Positions 53,207 through 60,996 of a DNA stretch of 64,000 nt are shown here, piece by piece; within the stretch, counting starts at the first letter, position 1; the number at the start of each line of letters is the position of its first letter. The DNA comes from Tenacibaculum sp. MAR_2010_89. GTDB taxonomy: Bacteria > Bacteroidota > Bacteroidia > Flavobacteriales > Flavobacteriaceae. Where the stretch lies: positions 2,790,001 through 2,854,000 of the forward strand of contig NZ_FNUB01000005.1 in assembly GCF_900105985.1 (NCBI RefSeq), written 5' to 3'. The translations under genes and the position numbers were made by a program. A model generated the notes under the pieces. That model searched no databases, was not told the DNA's origin, and saw only the letters and a program-made list of their open reading frames with translations.

Positions 53207-53333
53207 TTATAGTGAATACTATAAAAACGGGAATTTAAAAATAACAGGAAAGTACAAAAAAGGAGTTCAAATAGGTACTTGGAAAGCCTACAGAGAAAAA
53301 GATGAAGAACTCTTATTCAAAAAACGATTTTAA
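53199..53333 (+). pseudogene. Frameshifted C-terminal YwqK/MORN-like tail of the DUF3352-like gene
   Basis: 44 codons in the +1 frame relative to the upstream gene, reading [20 protein letters not shown] then [20 protein letters not shown] and a natural stop at 53331-53333. Removing one A from the A5 run restores one continuous frame [15 protein letters not shown]. Could be a true mutation, an assembly error in a homopolymer, or slippage-regulated expression. Confidence 0.7.
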
Positions 53334-53334
53334 A

Positions 53335-53365
53335 TTGTAAATATATTCTGCAATAATTACATTTG
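53335..53365 (+). promoter_or_regulatory. Promoter of yebC: TTG-N20-TACATTTG
   Basis: TTG at 53335-53337 and TACATTTG at 53358-53365 match both parts of the Bacteroidota promoter consensus (TTG, 17-23 bases, TAnnTTTG). The ATG is 28 bases downstream. Confidence 0.65.
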
Positions 53366-53392
53366 CAGGCATTAAAACTTAATTATTTAGAA

Positions 53393-54109
53393 ATGGGAAG
53401 AGCATTTGAATTTAGGAAAGCTAGAAAAATGAAGCGTTGGTCAGCTATGGCGAAAACCTTTACTCGTATTGGTAAAGACATTGTAATGGCAGTAAAAGAA
53501 GGTGGCCCAAACCCTGAAACTAACTCACGTTTACGTGCTGTTATTCAAAATGCTAAGGCTGCAAATATGCCAAAAGATAATGTTGAACGTGCTATTAAAA
53601 AAGCCTCAGATAAAGATACTGCTAACTATAAAGAAACACTTTTTGAAGGATATGCTCCTCATGGAGTTGCTGTAGTTGTAGAAACTGCTACTGACAATAA
53701 TAACAGAACTGTTGCTAATGTACGTGCTGCTTTTAATAAATGTAATGGTAATATGGGAACCTCTGGATCTGTTATTTTTATGTTTGACCATACTTGTAAC
53801 TTTAGAATTAATGAAGAAAGCTTACAAATAGACCTGGAAGAATTTGAATTAGAAATGATTGAGTTTGATGTAGAAGAAGTTTTTAAAGACGAAGATGGTA
53901 TTATGATTTATGCTCCTTTTGAGCAATTTGGTGGTATCCAAAAATATTTAGAAGAAAACAATTTAGAGATTTTATCTTCTGGTTTTGAACGAATTCCAAC
54001 CACAACTACCAAACTTACAACCGAACAACAAGAAGAAGTTGAAAAGCTTTTAGAGAGATTAGAAGAAGAAGACGATGTTCAGAATGTTTACCATTCTATG
54101 GAAATGTAA
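53393..54109 (+). CDS. yebC: YebC/PmpR family DNA-binding regulator
   Basis: 238 aa from ATG 53393 (MGRAFEFRKARKMKRWSAM); the upstream in-frame codons overlap the promoter. Typical MGR(A/G)..E(F)RK.RK...MAK.F..I.K(D/E)I start, PETNSRLRAVIQNAKAANMPKDNVERAIKKA and the acidic C-terminal domains are present. Family members regulate transcription, and recent work links some to ribosome stalling relief. Followed by a terminator. Confidence 0.93.
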   Translation: MGRAFEFRKARKMKRWSAMAKTFTRIGKDIVMAVKEGGPNPETNSRLRAVIQNAKAANMPKDNVERAIKKASDKDTANYKETLFEGYAPHGVAVVVETATDNNNRTVANVRAAFNKCNGNMGTSGSVIFMFDHTCNFRINEESLQIDLEEFELEMIEFDVEEVFKDEDGIMIYAPFEQFGGIQKYLEENNLEILSSGFERIPTTTTKLTTEQQEEVEKLLERLEEEDDVQNVYHSMEM

Positions 54110-54137
54110 TCTCAATAAACATAGCATTCACAGCACC

Positions 54138-54161
54138 AACCCTCTATTTTACTAGAGGGTT
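54138..54161 (+). terminator. Terminator after yebC
   Basis: 9-bp stem AACCCTCTA/TAGAGGGTT with 6-base loop and a TTTATTTTT tail. Confidence 0.9.
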
Positions 54162-54205
54162 TTATTTTTCATAATTATTTATTTTTGTTTATTTTTGTTA
54201 AAAAA

Positions 54206-54227
54206 GTGAACCAATAGTGAACCAATA
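54206..54227 (+). repeat. Tandem 11-bp repeat GTGAACCAATA x2 before the integrase
   Basis: Two exact back-to-back copies, 9 bases after a TATTTTTG promoter-like box (54190-54197) and ending 8 bases before the integrase ATG. Could be an operator, a recombinase arm-type site or part of the attachment region. Confidence 0.45.
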
Positions 54228-54235
54228 AAATATTT

Positions 54236-55426
54236 ATGAATTTCAGCTTACAATTAAGGTCCTATAAAAAGAAAAACCAAACACAAGCTATACGGTTACG
54301 CTTCTTCACTAATAAGAACGATATTCAATACATTGACACAAAAATATCAGTTTTAAAAAACCAATGGGACTCAAAAAAACAAGTTGTTAAAAAACACCCT
54401 TTAGAAGAAAGTTTGAATGCTAAACTAAACGCATTACTTACAGAAGTAAAAAAAGTTCATTATAAAAATGAAGGTGCTTCCGCAAAGAGACTTTTACAAA
54501 TTTATAAAAACACTAAACAATTTGACACTTCATCTTTTTTAGACTTTTATCAATCTTTAGTTGATGAAATGATCTTAAAAGAGAAAATTAGATCAGCAAA
54601 CACTACCCAAAAATACATTAGTAAACTAAAAAAATACTCTTCCCATATTTCATTTTCAGATTTATCTGTTAATTGGGCAACAGACTATGAAAATTATTTA
54701 CTCAAAAAAGGAAATAAAATAAACACAATAGCTTCCAATTTTAAATCAATATACTCAGCTCTAAATAAAGCTATAAAACTTGGCTTAATAAACTCTAACC
54801 CTATTAAAGGTTATAAAATTGTTGTAGAGAATGTAGAAAAAGAATCTTTATCACTTGAAGAAATTGAAAAAGTAATAAATTTAGAAATACACCCTAGACA
54901 TAAAGGAATGATTAAAGCTAGAGATATATGGTTATTTTCATTTTATACAGCTGGTATGAGATTTACTGATATATGTCAATTAAAATGGATTAATATAATA
55001 GGTAATGATATTGTTTACACAATGAACAAAGCTAAAACTAGATCTGGTTCACGAAGAACAATACCTTTGAATCCTAAATCTATTGAAATACTAGAAAAAT
55101 ATAAGAACAAAGATGATTTTTATGTATTCCCTCCTCTATACAATCATAAAAACTCTTCAATAACAACAATTGAACATAGAATATACATTACTAATAATAA
55201 TCTAAATAGGGCTTTAAAAATAATTGCAAAACAGTGTGATATAAACAAACCTATATCCATGCACATGGCAAAACATTCCTTTACTGATTATGCTGTAAAA
55301 AGTGATGTTGGGTTATTAATGATTTCAAAATTACTTGGACATACCAAATTATCTACAACTCAGCATTATTTAAAAGATTTTTATCACAAAGAAGAATCAG
55401 ATACTATCAACAAGTTATTTGGTTAA
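54236..55426 (+). CDS. Tyrosine-type site-specific recombinase (phage/transposon integrase)
   Basis: 396 aa. N-terminal Arm domain (~1-80), SAM-like core-binding domain (~98-195) and catalytic domain (~205-390). Catalytic residues: R242 (AGMRFTD), K267 (KAKTRSGSRRTIPL region), H343 in HMAKHSF, H369 (LLGHTKLS) and nucleophile Y378 (TQHYL). The normal second Arg of the HxxR box is Lys here (K346). It belongs to the Bacteroidota conjugative-transposon/genomic-island integrases and starts the accessory island after the yebC terminator. Attachment sites were not resolved. Confidence 0.92.
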   Translation: MNFSLQLRSYKKKNQTQAIRLRFFTNKNDIQYIDTKISVLKNQWDSKKQVVKKHPLEESLNAKLNALLTEVKKVHYKNEGASAKRLLQIYKNTKQFDTSSFLDFYQSLVDEMILKEKIRSANTTQKYISKLKKYSSHISFSDLSVNWATDYENYLLKKGNKINTIASNFKSIYSALNKAIKLGLINSNPIKGYKIVVENVEKESLSLEEIEKVINLEIHPRHKGMIKARDIWLFSFYTAGMRFTDICQLKWINIIGNDIVYTMNKAKTRSGSRRTIPLNPKSIEILEKYKNKDDFYVFPPLYNHKNSSITTIEHRIYITNNNLNRALKIIAKQCDINKPISMHMAKHSFTDYAVKSDVGLLMISKLLGHTKLSTTQHYLKDFYHKEESDTINKLFG

Positions 55427-55450
55427 TTAAACAAGATTTTTCTAATCTTA

Positions 55451-55580
55451 CACTTTGCAAAAAACATTAATATTTCTTACGTTTGATATTGAAAAAAAAT
55501 TGTTAGAATACTCAATTTCTATATCTACATTTTTTAGGCTATATACATACCAACAATAAAGAACTATGGATACCCGTAAA
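55451..55580 (+). repeat. ~130-bp repeated promoter/leader element, copy 1
   Basis: Starts CACTTTGCAA and ends GATACCCGTAAA; about 85-90% identical to 60755-60883. It contains TTG (55455) -N20- TACGTTTG (55478-55485), a full consensus promoter, and ~95 bases of conserved transcribed leader including TATATCTACATTTTTTAGGC and AAAGAACTA. It lies 25 bases after the integrase stop and ~165 bases before the KAP NTPase start. The remainder (55581-55746) is AT-rich with nothing recognised. Confidence 0.75.
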
Positions 55581-55746
55581 GTAACCCTTTATTTATTACC
55601 ATAAAATATAAAAAATTACTTAAAGCACTTTCATCTTTATAAGTTATTTTAAGTATAAAACTCTATTAATAGTAATTTCCTGCAATTAAAAAGAGAAAAT
55701 ATATTTCAAATGGAAATACATAATTTGCTATATAAAAATAGGATTA

Positions 55747-58626
55747 ATGAAAAAAGATATAAAAAATTATTTAAATAGTTATAATTTACCAAAAATTGAA
55801 CCTTTAATACTTATAAAACAAATTGGATCATTACTTTTCTTCTTTTTTTTACCTTTAATTACAATATCTCAATCAAAATCATTTTTTTGTTTTGTTATAG
55901 AATATATATCAAGTTATCATATCAATTTACAAATATTTAGTATTGCCACATATGGATGTCTTTTTTTAATAATTATTTACTTTATTTTTACAATAAGAAA
56001 GAAATATTTTGCATCTAAATTAGAAATGTTTTCTTTATATACACTATTAATTATCACCTATCATATTAGCACTAATGCTACTATTATTTATGAAATTGAT
56101 ATACATTTTGGTAATTCTGCTACTCTTCTATTAGAACTTTTATTATTAATCTTAGTTTTAGTTTTATTCAGTTTAATAATAAAGCATTTTTTTGGCTACA
56201 TTGATCAAATTCGGAAAAAAGAAAACAAAGAAAACATGTTTCTAGAAGATTCTTTTAACTTTTGGAAAGAGAAAATCAAAAAAGGGTCTCATATCACAAA
56301 ACCTTCTGAAGAAATTTCTAACATAATAAAAAGTAATAATTTTGACAAATCGTTTTCTATAGGTATTACTGGTCACTGGGGAAGTGGGAAATCATCATTA
56401 TTATCCATCGTTAAAGATCATTTAAAAAATGAAAAAAATATAGTTTTAGTTGACTTTAAACCTTTTCATAATCATAACCAAAATGAAATCATAGAGTATT
56501 TTTTTGATATTTTTAAAGATCAACTAAGAAAGTATGACGGTACATTATCAAATAAAATAATTGATTATGCTAAAAAACTTAATGAAGTATACGAGAATAA
56601 AACATTCGGAACTATAATTAATAATATATTCGATTATAATAATAAATCATCCGACACACTTTATATTGAAATTAATAAAAGTATAAAAAAAATTAATAAA
56701 AAATTTGTTATATTCATAGATGATCTAGATAGACTACAAAAAGAAGAGATATTTCATGTTTTAAGACTTATTAGAAGTACAGCTAATTTCTATAACACTT
56801 TTTTCATAACTGCTATAGATAAAACTCAAATAATAAAACAATTAAACCACATAAATTCTAATCACACTAATTATTTAGATAAGTTTTTTCAATTAGAAGT
56901 TTTTATACCTAAAATAAACCATTGGGATTTAAAAATTTTCTTTATTGAACAATTAAAAGAAAAAACAAAATTAAGCTTTAATGAAAATTACAGTTTTAAT
57001 TTTAAACTTTTTAATTTTTTTATATTCAACTATAGAGATATAATAAGACTTGTAAACCAAATTAATTTCGAATCATTATTATTAAAAAAACCTTCTTCAA
57101 TTGACCACAATGATTTAATAGTTTTTTCTATTTTTAAATTAAGATACCCTGAGATTTTTGAAAAATTAAAATTAAATCATAATGAATATCTAGTATTAAA
57201 TAACGGTTATTACGAATTAGAAAATTCTAAAACTGTAGCTTCAACTGTAGCTCCATTGAGTAAACAAGAAGAAATTATTGATGATTATAATTCACAAAAA
57301 AAAGGTTTAAAGTTAATTTTTGATTATCTTTTTGGTTCAAACCCTAATAAATCTGATAAAAACATATGCTTTTCAGAAACATTTAGTTTAGCCCTTAATC
57401 CTAACTCAGCAATACTAAGTACACAAGGTATTAAAAATATAATAAATGATTTTAAAAAAAATGAAGCCTTCAATTTTTCTTTGAAATTTCCTGATGCAAT
57501 TACAATAACTAAATTTTTAAATAAAATTGGTGCTGGTGAAAATTCAACTTACACAGATAACGAGAGCTTTGAATTGTTTAAAATAATAATAATTTTATTT
57601 GATATTAATTTTGACAAAATAAATCATCAATCATATTTTAAAACTTTTGACAAAATAATAGAATTTTGCAAGCCTGACAGAGCTATTGAATTTTTATATG
57701 ATTATATAAAAGATGATTATTTTAATTACCCTAGTGATTCAATTAACTCAATTATATTACATATTGATGATCAATTTAAAAAACAAGATTCTATTTGGAA
57801 AAATCATACAGAAAAATTAAATAAATTAACTGAAAATATTGTTGACTTATTTAAACCTCATAGAGCAGATAAAACAGTAGAATATGCATGGTCGGTTTTT
57901 AACTTCTTTAACCGAATAAGTTTTATAGACAAAGAGAAACTTAGGTCATCAATTCTATTCAATTTAGAAACAATAAGTGATAAATTAAAATTCTTTATAA
58001 ATAATAATAATAATGGTCTAATAAGATTTAACCAAACATTAGTCTATTATTTTTCCAATTCAAAAGACGAGCTTGCCGATAGGTTATATTTTGGGATAGA
58101 AAACATTCCTTATAAGCTAAAATTACTTCTAAAATTAGAGAGTTTATTTTCCAATAAAAATATTTATTTCCCTATTGAATTAAAAGATATAAACATAATT
58201 ACTAAAACAGATAGTATATACATGCTAGCATCATTTCCTTACGAAGTAGATTGGGATCCTCATTATAGCATAGGTTTTTTTAATCATAAAAAAGCAATTC
58301 TTATTGATACAGCCATAATTAAGACAAGAACCGTCTATTATTTTAAAGTAACTGAAATTAAAGATAACTTAAAATTATTTAATGAATTCAAAGAACCATA
58401 CAGGTCCAACAGCGAAAAATACAACCAACTAAAATCAGACACTTTACGTGACATAGCTTATGGAATGTGGCCAAGACCAGATGGAATAGAATCCTTTGGT
58501 AATTTTATTTTTTCAAATAACAATTATGCTATAATCAATCCTCCTAATGACCTAAAAAACAAAATTAAACTAGCAGTATTAGACAACTTCCTAGATCTTA
58601 GTTTTTTTGATGAAAATTTATCATAG
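55747..58626 (+). CDS. KAP family P-loop NTPase, membrane-anchored
   Basis: 959 aa. About four transmembrane helices lie in the first ~150 residues, ahead of the NTPase domain. Walker A is GHWGSGKS (209-216) and Walker B KFVIFIDDLDRL (319-330), with an extended KAP-type helical region after it and a ~500-residue C-terminal part without recognised domains. KAP NTPases are membrane-linked STAND/AAA-related ATPases; several occur in bacterial defence islands. It sits between an integrase and a SRAP-UmuC pair, with a long leader made of the 130-bp repeat. Role in phage defence is inference. Confidence 0.85.
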   Translation: MKKDIKNYLNSYNLPKIEPLILIKQIGSLLFFFFLPLITISQSKSFFCFVIEYISSYHINLQIFSIATYGCLFLIIIYFIFTIRKKYFASKLEMFSLYTLLIITYHISTNATIIYEIDIHFGNSATLLLELLLLILVLVLFSLIIKHFFGYIDQIRKKENKENMFLEDSFNFWKEKIKKGSHITKPSEEISNIIKSNNFDKSFSIGITGHWGSGKSSLLSIVKDHLKNEKNIVLVDFKPFHNHNQNEIIEYFFDIFKDQLRKYDGTLSNKIIDYAKKLNEVYENKTFGTIINNIFDYNNKSSDTLYIEINKSIKKINKKFVIFIDDLDRLQKEEIFHVLRLIRSTANFYNTFFITAIDKTQIIKQLNHINSNHTNYLDKFFQLEVFIPKINHWDLKIFFIEQLKEKTKLSFNENYSFNFKLFNFFIFNYRDIIRLVNQINFESLLLKKPSSIDHNDLIVFSIFKLRYPEIFEKLKLNHNEYLVLNNGYYELENSKTVASTVAPLSKQEEIIDDYNSQKKGLKLIFDYLFGSNPNKSDKNICFSETFSLALNPNSAILSTQGIKNIINDFKKNEAFNFSLKFPDAITITKFLNKIGAGENSTYTDNESFELFKIIIILFDINFDKINHQSYFKTFDKIIEFCKPDRAIEFLYDYIKDDYFNYPSDSINSIILHIDDQFKKQDSIWKNHTEKLNKLTENIVDLFKPHRADKTVEYAWSVFNFFNRISFIDKEKLRSSILFNLETISDKLKFFINNNNNGLIRFNQTLVYYFSNSKDELADRLYFGIENIPYKLKLLLKLESLFSNKNIYFPIELKDINIITKTDSIYMLASFPYEVDWDPHYSIGFFNHKKAILIDTAIIKTRTVYYFKVTEIKDNLKLFNEFKEPYRSNSEKYNQLKSDTLRDIAYGMWPRPDGIESFGNFIFSNNNYAIINPPNDLKNKIKLAVLDNFLDLSFFDENLS

Positions 58627-58677
58627 AAGACATTTTTTAATTCAAAACTATTTCAGGTTAAAATTGAGATTTAATAC

Positions 58678-59400
58678 CTAATAACTAACAGGATGTAAAA
58701 TATCACTTCTATTACTATCAACTCTTTTAAAAATGTCTTGAGAAACTGAAAAAGCTTCAATTTCATTTTTAGTAAACGTATGCAATAGGGTTTTAATCGT
58801 ATCTTGATTATCATCACAATGAAGCCATTCATATTCATCGGATTGATCAAGTATTAATGGCATACGATAACTTCCTTTTGAGTTTGGTGAATTATGAATC
58901 TTTTTAAACAACGGATTTGCTTCCGTAGTTATTAAACTAGCTGAATATAGCGGATTAATACCATCATCAATTACACTATACACTCCAGCAAACGCAAATA
59001 ACTGATGGTTATTCATTTGAAAATAATACGGAATAGATCCTTTTACTCCTGGATCTTTATGTGGCTCGTATAATCCGTCTGCAATTATTAAACAACGCTG
59101 CCAATTTATAAACTGACTATACAGCTGGCTTTCAAATAATCGCTCTCGAGTTGCATTTAGTGTATTTGTTTTTCGTAAAAACTCTGAACGTTTTGATAAA
59201 TCGTAGTAAGAAGGTAATAATCCCCATGAAGCAAAATCTATTGTTTCAGGATCTTCTTGACGAATGATGTACAAGTTTTTTGTTTCCCAACCATTAAAAT
59301 GATAGTATGACTCATACGCTTCAGGGTGTTCAAAAGTAGCATTAAATCTATCTTCTAATTTTCTAGGTTCTTTTTTAGTATTTGAAATATGATAACACAT
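58678..59400 (-). CDS. SOS response-associated peptidase (SRAP/HMCES family)
   Basis: 240 aa. Starts Met-Cys; Cys2 forms the DNA-protein crosslink with abasic sites in single-stranded DNA after Met removal. Further family residues: NATRERLFES (Asn/Arg site), the CLIIADGLYEPHK segment with catalytic Glu, and the late HNSPNSKGSYRMPLIL. It protects abasic sites at forks. Its start overlaps the stop of umuC by one base, a typical Bacteroidota translesion operon. Confidence 0.93.
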   Translation of the reverse strand: MCYHISNTKKEPRKLEDRFNATFEHPEAYESYYHFNGWETKNLYIIRQEDPETIDFASWGLLPSYYDLSKRSEFLRKTNTLNATRERLFESQLYSQFINWQRCLIIADGLYEPHKDPGVKGSIPYYFQMNNHQLFAFAGVYSVIDDGINPLYSASLITTEANPLFKKIHNSPNSKGSYRMPLILDQSDEYEWLHCDDNQDTIKTLLHTFTKNEIEAFSVSQDIFKRVDSNRSDILHPVSY

Positions 59401-60662
59401 TATTTTACAGAAATTATATCTTTCAATCGTGTCGTATAATTGGGTGATAACTTCTGCTGTCTCATGATCCAGGTACGGTTTGGATTTTGAGTAGCCATTT
59501 TAATAACATCTTTATGATATTTGGTATTCATTTTATCAATGGCACTCATTAAAGGTTGCATTTTATACCCTTCATTTCCAAATATTGTTAATTGCTGAGA
59601 AGTCATCGGTGTAATATTTCCAACGATCACACCTGCTCTTTTATACTTATAACCTTCTTTAAATATACGTTTTAATCCTAAAATAGCGTAGGTATTTAAA
59701 TCATTATTAATATTTGAAGCATACGGAAGTGTAATTACTGTACTCTTTGAATATTGTTGCGCATCCTGTTTATGCCTATTGGTAGAAACAAAAACAATTA
59801 CATACCCACAATACGAACCTTGTTTTCGTAACTTCTTAGCACACTCTACTGCAAATGTTGAAACTCGTTCTCTAATATCATCAAACTTCATTAAATCACT
59901 AGCAAAAGAACGTGTAGTAGCAATGTTCTTTTTATCTTTCACTTCTTCGTCTAGTGCTAAAGTTTGCAAACCACTCAAATCTCTTTGAAGTCTCATACCT
60001 ACAATACTCATGTTTTTCTTCACCCAATCAGGATGCAATTGAGTAAAATCATACCCCGTATTCACATTCAAAGCACGAAGCTTTTTAGCATATTTTCTAC
60101 CAATACCCCAAACATCTTCAATAGCTAACCATTTAAGAGCTTTGATACGTTTCTCTTCAGAATCTATAATATGAACTCCTTTTGTTTGCGTAGGAAACTT
60201 TTTAGCTACTCTATTTGCTACTTTACTTAATGCTTTGGTTGGAGCAACACCAATAGAAATAGGAATACTCGTCCATTTTCCTACACAATCTTTCATTTCT
60301 AAGCAATGCTCTCTAATATTAAAATGTTTTTCAAAACCATCAAACTTTAAAAAAGATTCATCAATAGAGTAAATTTCAATATCAGGAGTGTATTGTTGTA
60401 GTATATTCATTACACGTTCACTCATATCAGCATATAACGGATAATTAGAACTAAACACATGAATATTGTGTTGCTTAAAAATTGGCTTGTATTTAAAAGC
60501 TACAGCCCCCATTGGAATACCAAACTTTTTAGCTTCATTTGAACGTGCAATAACACAACCATCATTGTTACTTAAAACAACGATTGGTTTATTATTTAAA
60601 TCTGGACGAAATAGCCTTTCGCAGGAAGCATAAAAATTATTACAATCAACCAATGCAAACAT
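59400..60662 (-). CDS. umuC: Y-family DNA polymerase, UmuC type
   Basis: 420 aa from ATG 60662 (MFALVDCNNFYASCERLF). Translesion DNA polymerase; catalytic acidic residues are in FALVDCNNF and YSIDESFLKF, with the VVLSNNDGCVIARSNEAK fingers motif and a helix-hairpin-helix WGIGRKYAKKL. The usual umuD partner gene, normally directly upstream, is absent: the upstream DNA is the 130-bp repeat and the nuclease cassette. A TATTTTTG box ends 4 bases before the ATG. Confidence 0.95.
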   Translation of the reverse strand: MFALVDCNNFYASCERLFRPDLNNKPIVVLSNNDGCVIARSNEAKKFGIPMGAVAFKYKPIFKQHNIHVFSSNYPLYADMSERVMNILQQYTPDIEIYSIDESFLKFDGFEKHFNIREHCLEMKDCVGKWTSIPISIGVAPTKALSKVANRVAKKFPTQTKGVHIIDSEEKRIKALKWLAIEDVWGIGRKYAKKLRALNVNTGYDFTQLHPDWVKKNMSIVGMRLQRDLSGLQTLALDEEVKDKKNIATTRSFASDLMKFDDIRERVSTFAVECAKKLRKQGSYCGYVIVFVSTNRHKQDAQQYSKSTVITLPYASNINNDLNTYAILGLKRIFKEGYKYKRAGVIVGNITPMTSQQLTIFGNEGYKMQPLMSAIDKMNTKYHKDVIKMATQNPNRTWIMRQQKLSPNYTTRLKDIISVK

Positions 60663-60666
60663 ATTG

Positions 60667-60674
60667 CAAAAATA
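60667..60674 (-). promoter_or_regulatory. -7 element TATTTTTG directly before umuC
   Basis: Exact TAnnTTTG on the minus strand ending 4 bases before the ATG; a second copy lies at 60678-60685. Leaderless transcription is possible. Confidence 0.45.
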
Positions 60675-60754
60675 AAACAAAAATATGTTTGAATCTGCTT
60701 TTGTTGATAAGTTGTGTTCTCACAATTGTTTAAACATTGAAAATCATTGATTTT

Positions 60755-60883
60755 CACTTTGCAAAAAGCAATTATATTTCTTACGTTTGGTATTGAAAAA
60801 ATTGTTAGAGTACTCTATTGCTATATCTACATTTTTTTAGGCTATATACTTACCGAAAATAAAGAACTAAGGATACCCGTAAA
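60755..60883 (+). repeat. ~130-bp repeated promoter/leader element, copy 2
   Basis: Same element as 55451-55580, same orientation, with TTG (60759) -N20- TACGTTTG (60782-60789) and the conserved leader ending GATACCCGTAAA. It lies ~115 bases before the nuclease-like gene and behind the divergent umuC. Confidence 0.75.
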
Positions 60884-60975
60884 ATTACCTTAGTACCACT
60901 TTATATATTTACCTAAAGTTCCTTTTATCTGGAACAATAATCCAATAAACGAGAACTTTGTTCTCTATATAACGA

Positions 60976-60985
60976 GTTACCCAAC
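60976..60985. repeat. Cassette left end GTTACCCAAC
   Basis: Exact reverse complement of GTTGGGTAAC at 63154-63163, and with the following ATTA it matches GTTAGCAAACATTA at 63283-63296 (12 of 14). It lies 11 bases before the nuclease start, as if it were the end of a previous copy of the 139-bp palindrome. Confidence 0.55.
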
Positions 60986-60996
60986 ATTAGAACAAA

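Noticed and set aside
54206..54227. CRISPR-like repeat
   Set aside because: Only two 11-bp units without a spacer; no array.
55451..60883. The 130-bp direct repeats as attL/attR of the integrase
   Set aside because: The integrase lies outside the interval and the repeats contain consensus promoters aimed at the downstream genes, so leader duplication explains them better; not fully excluded.
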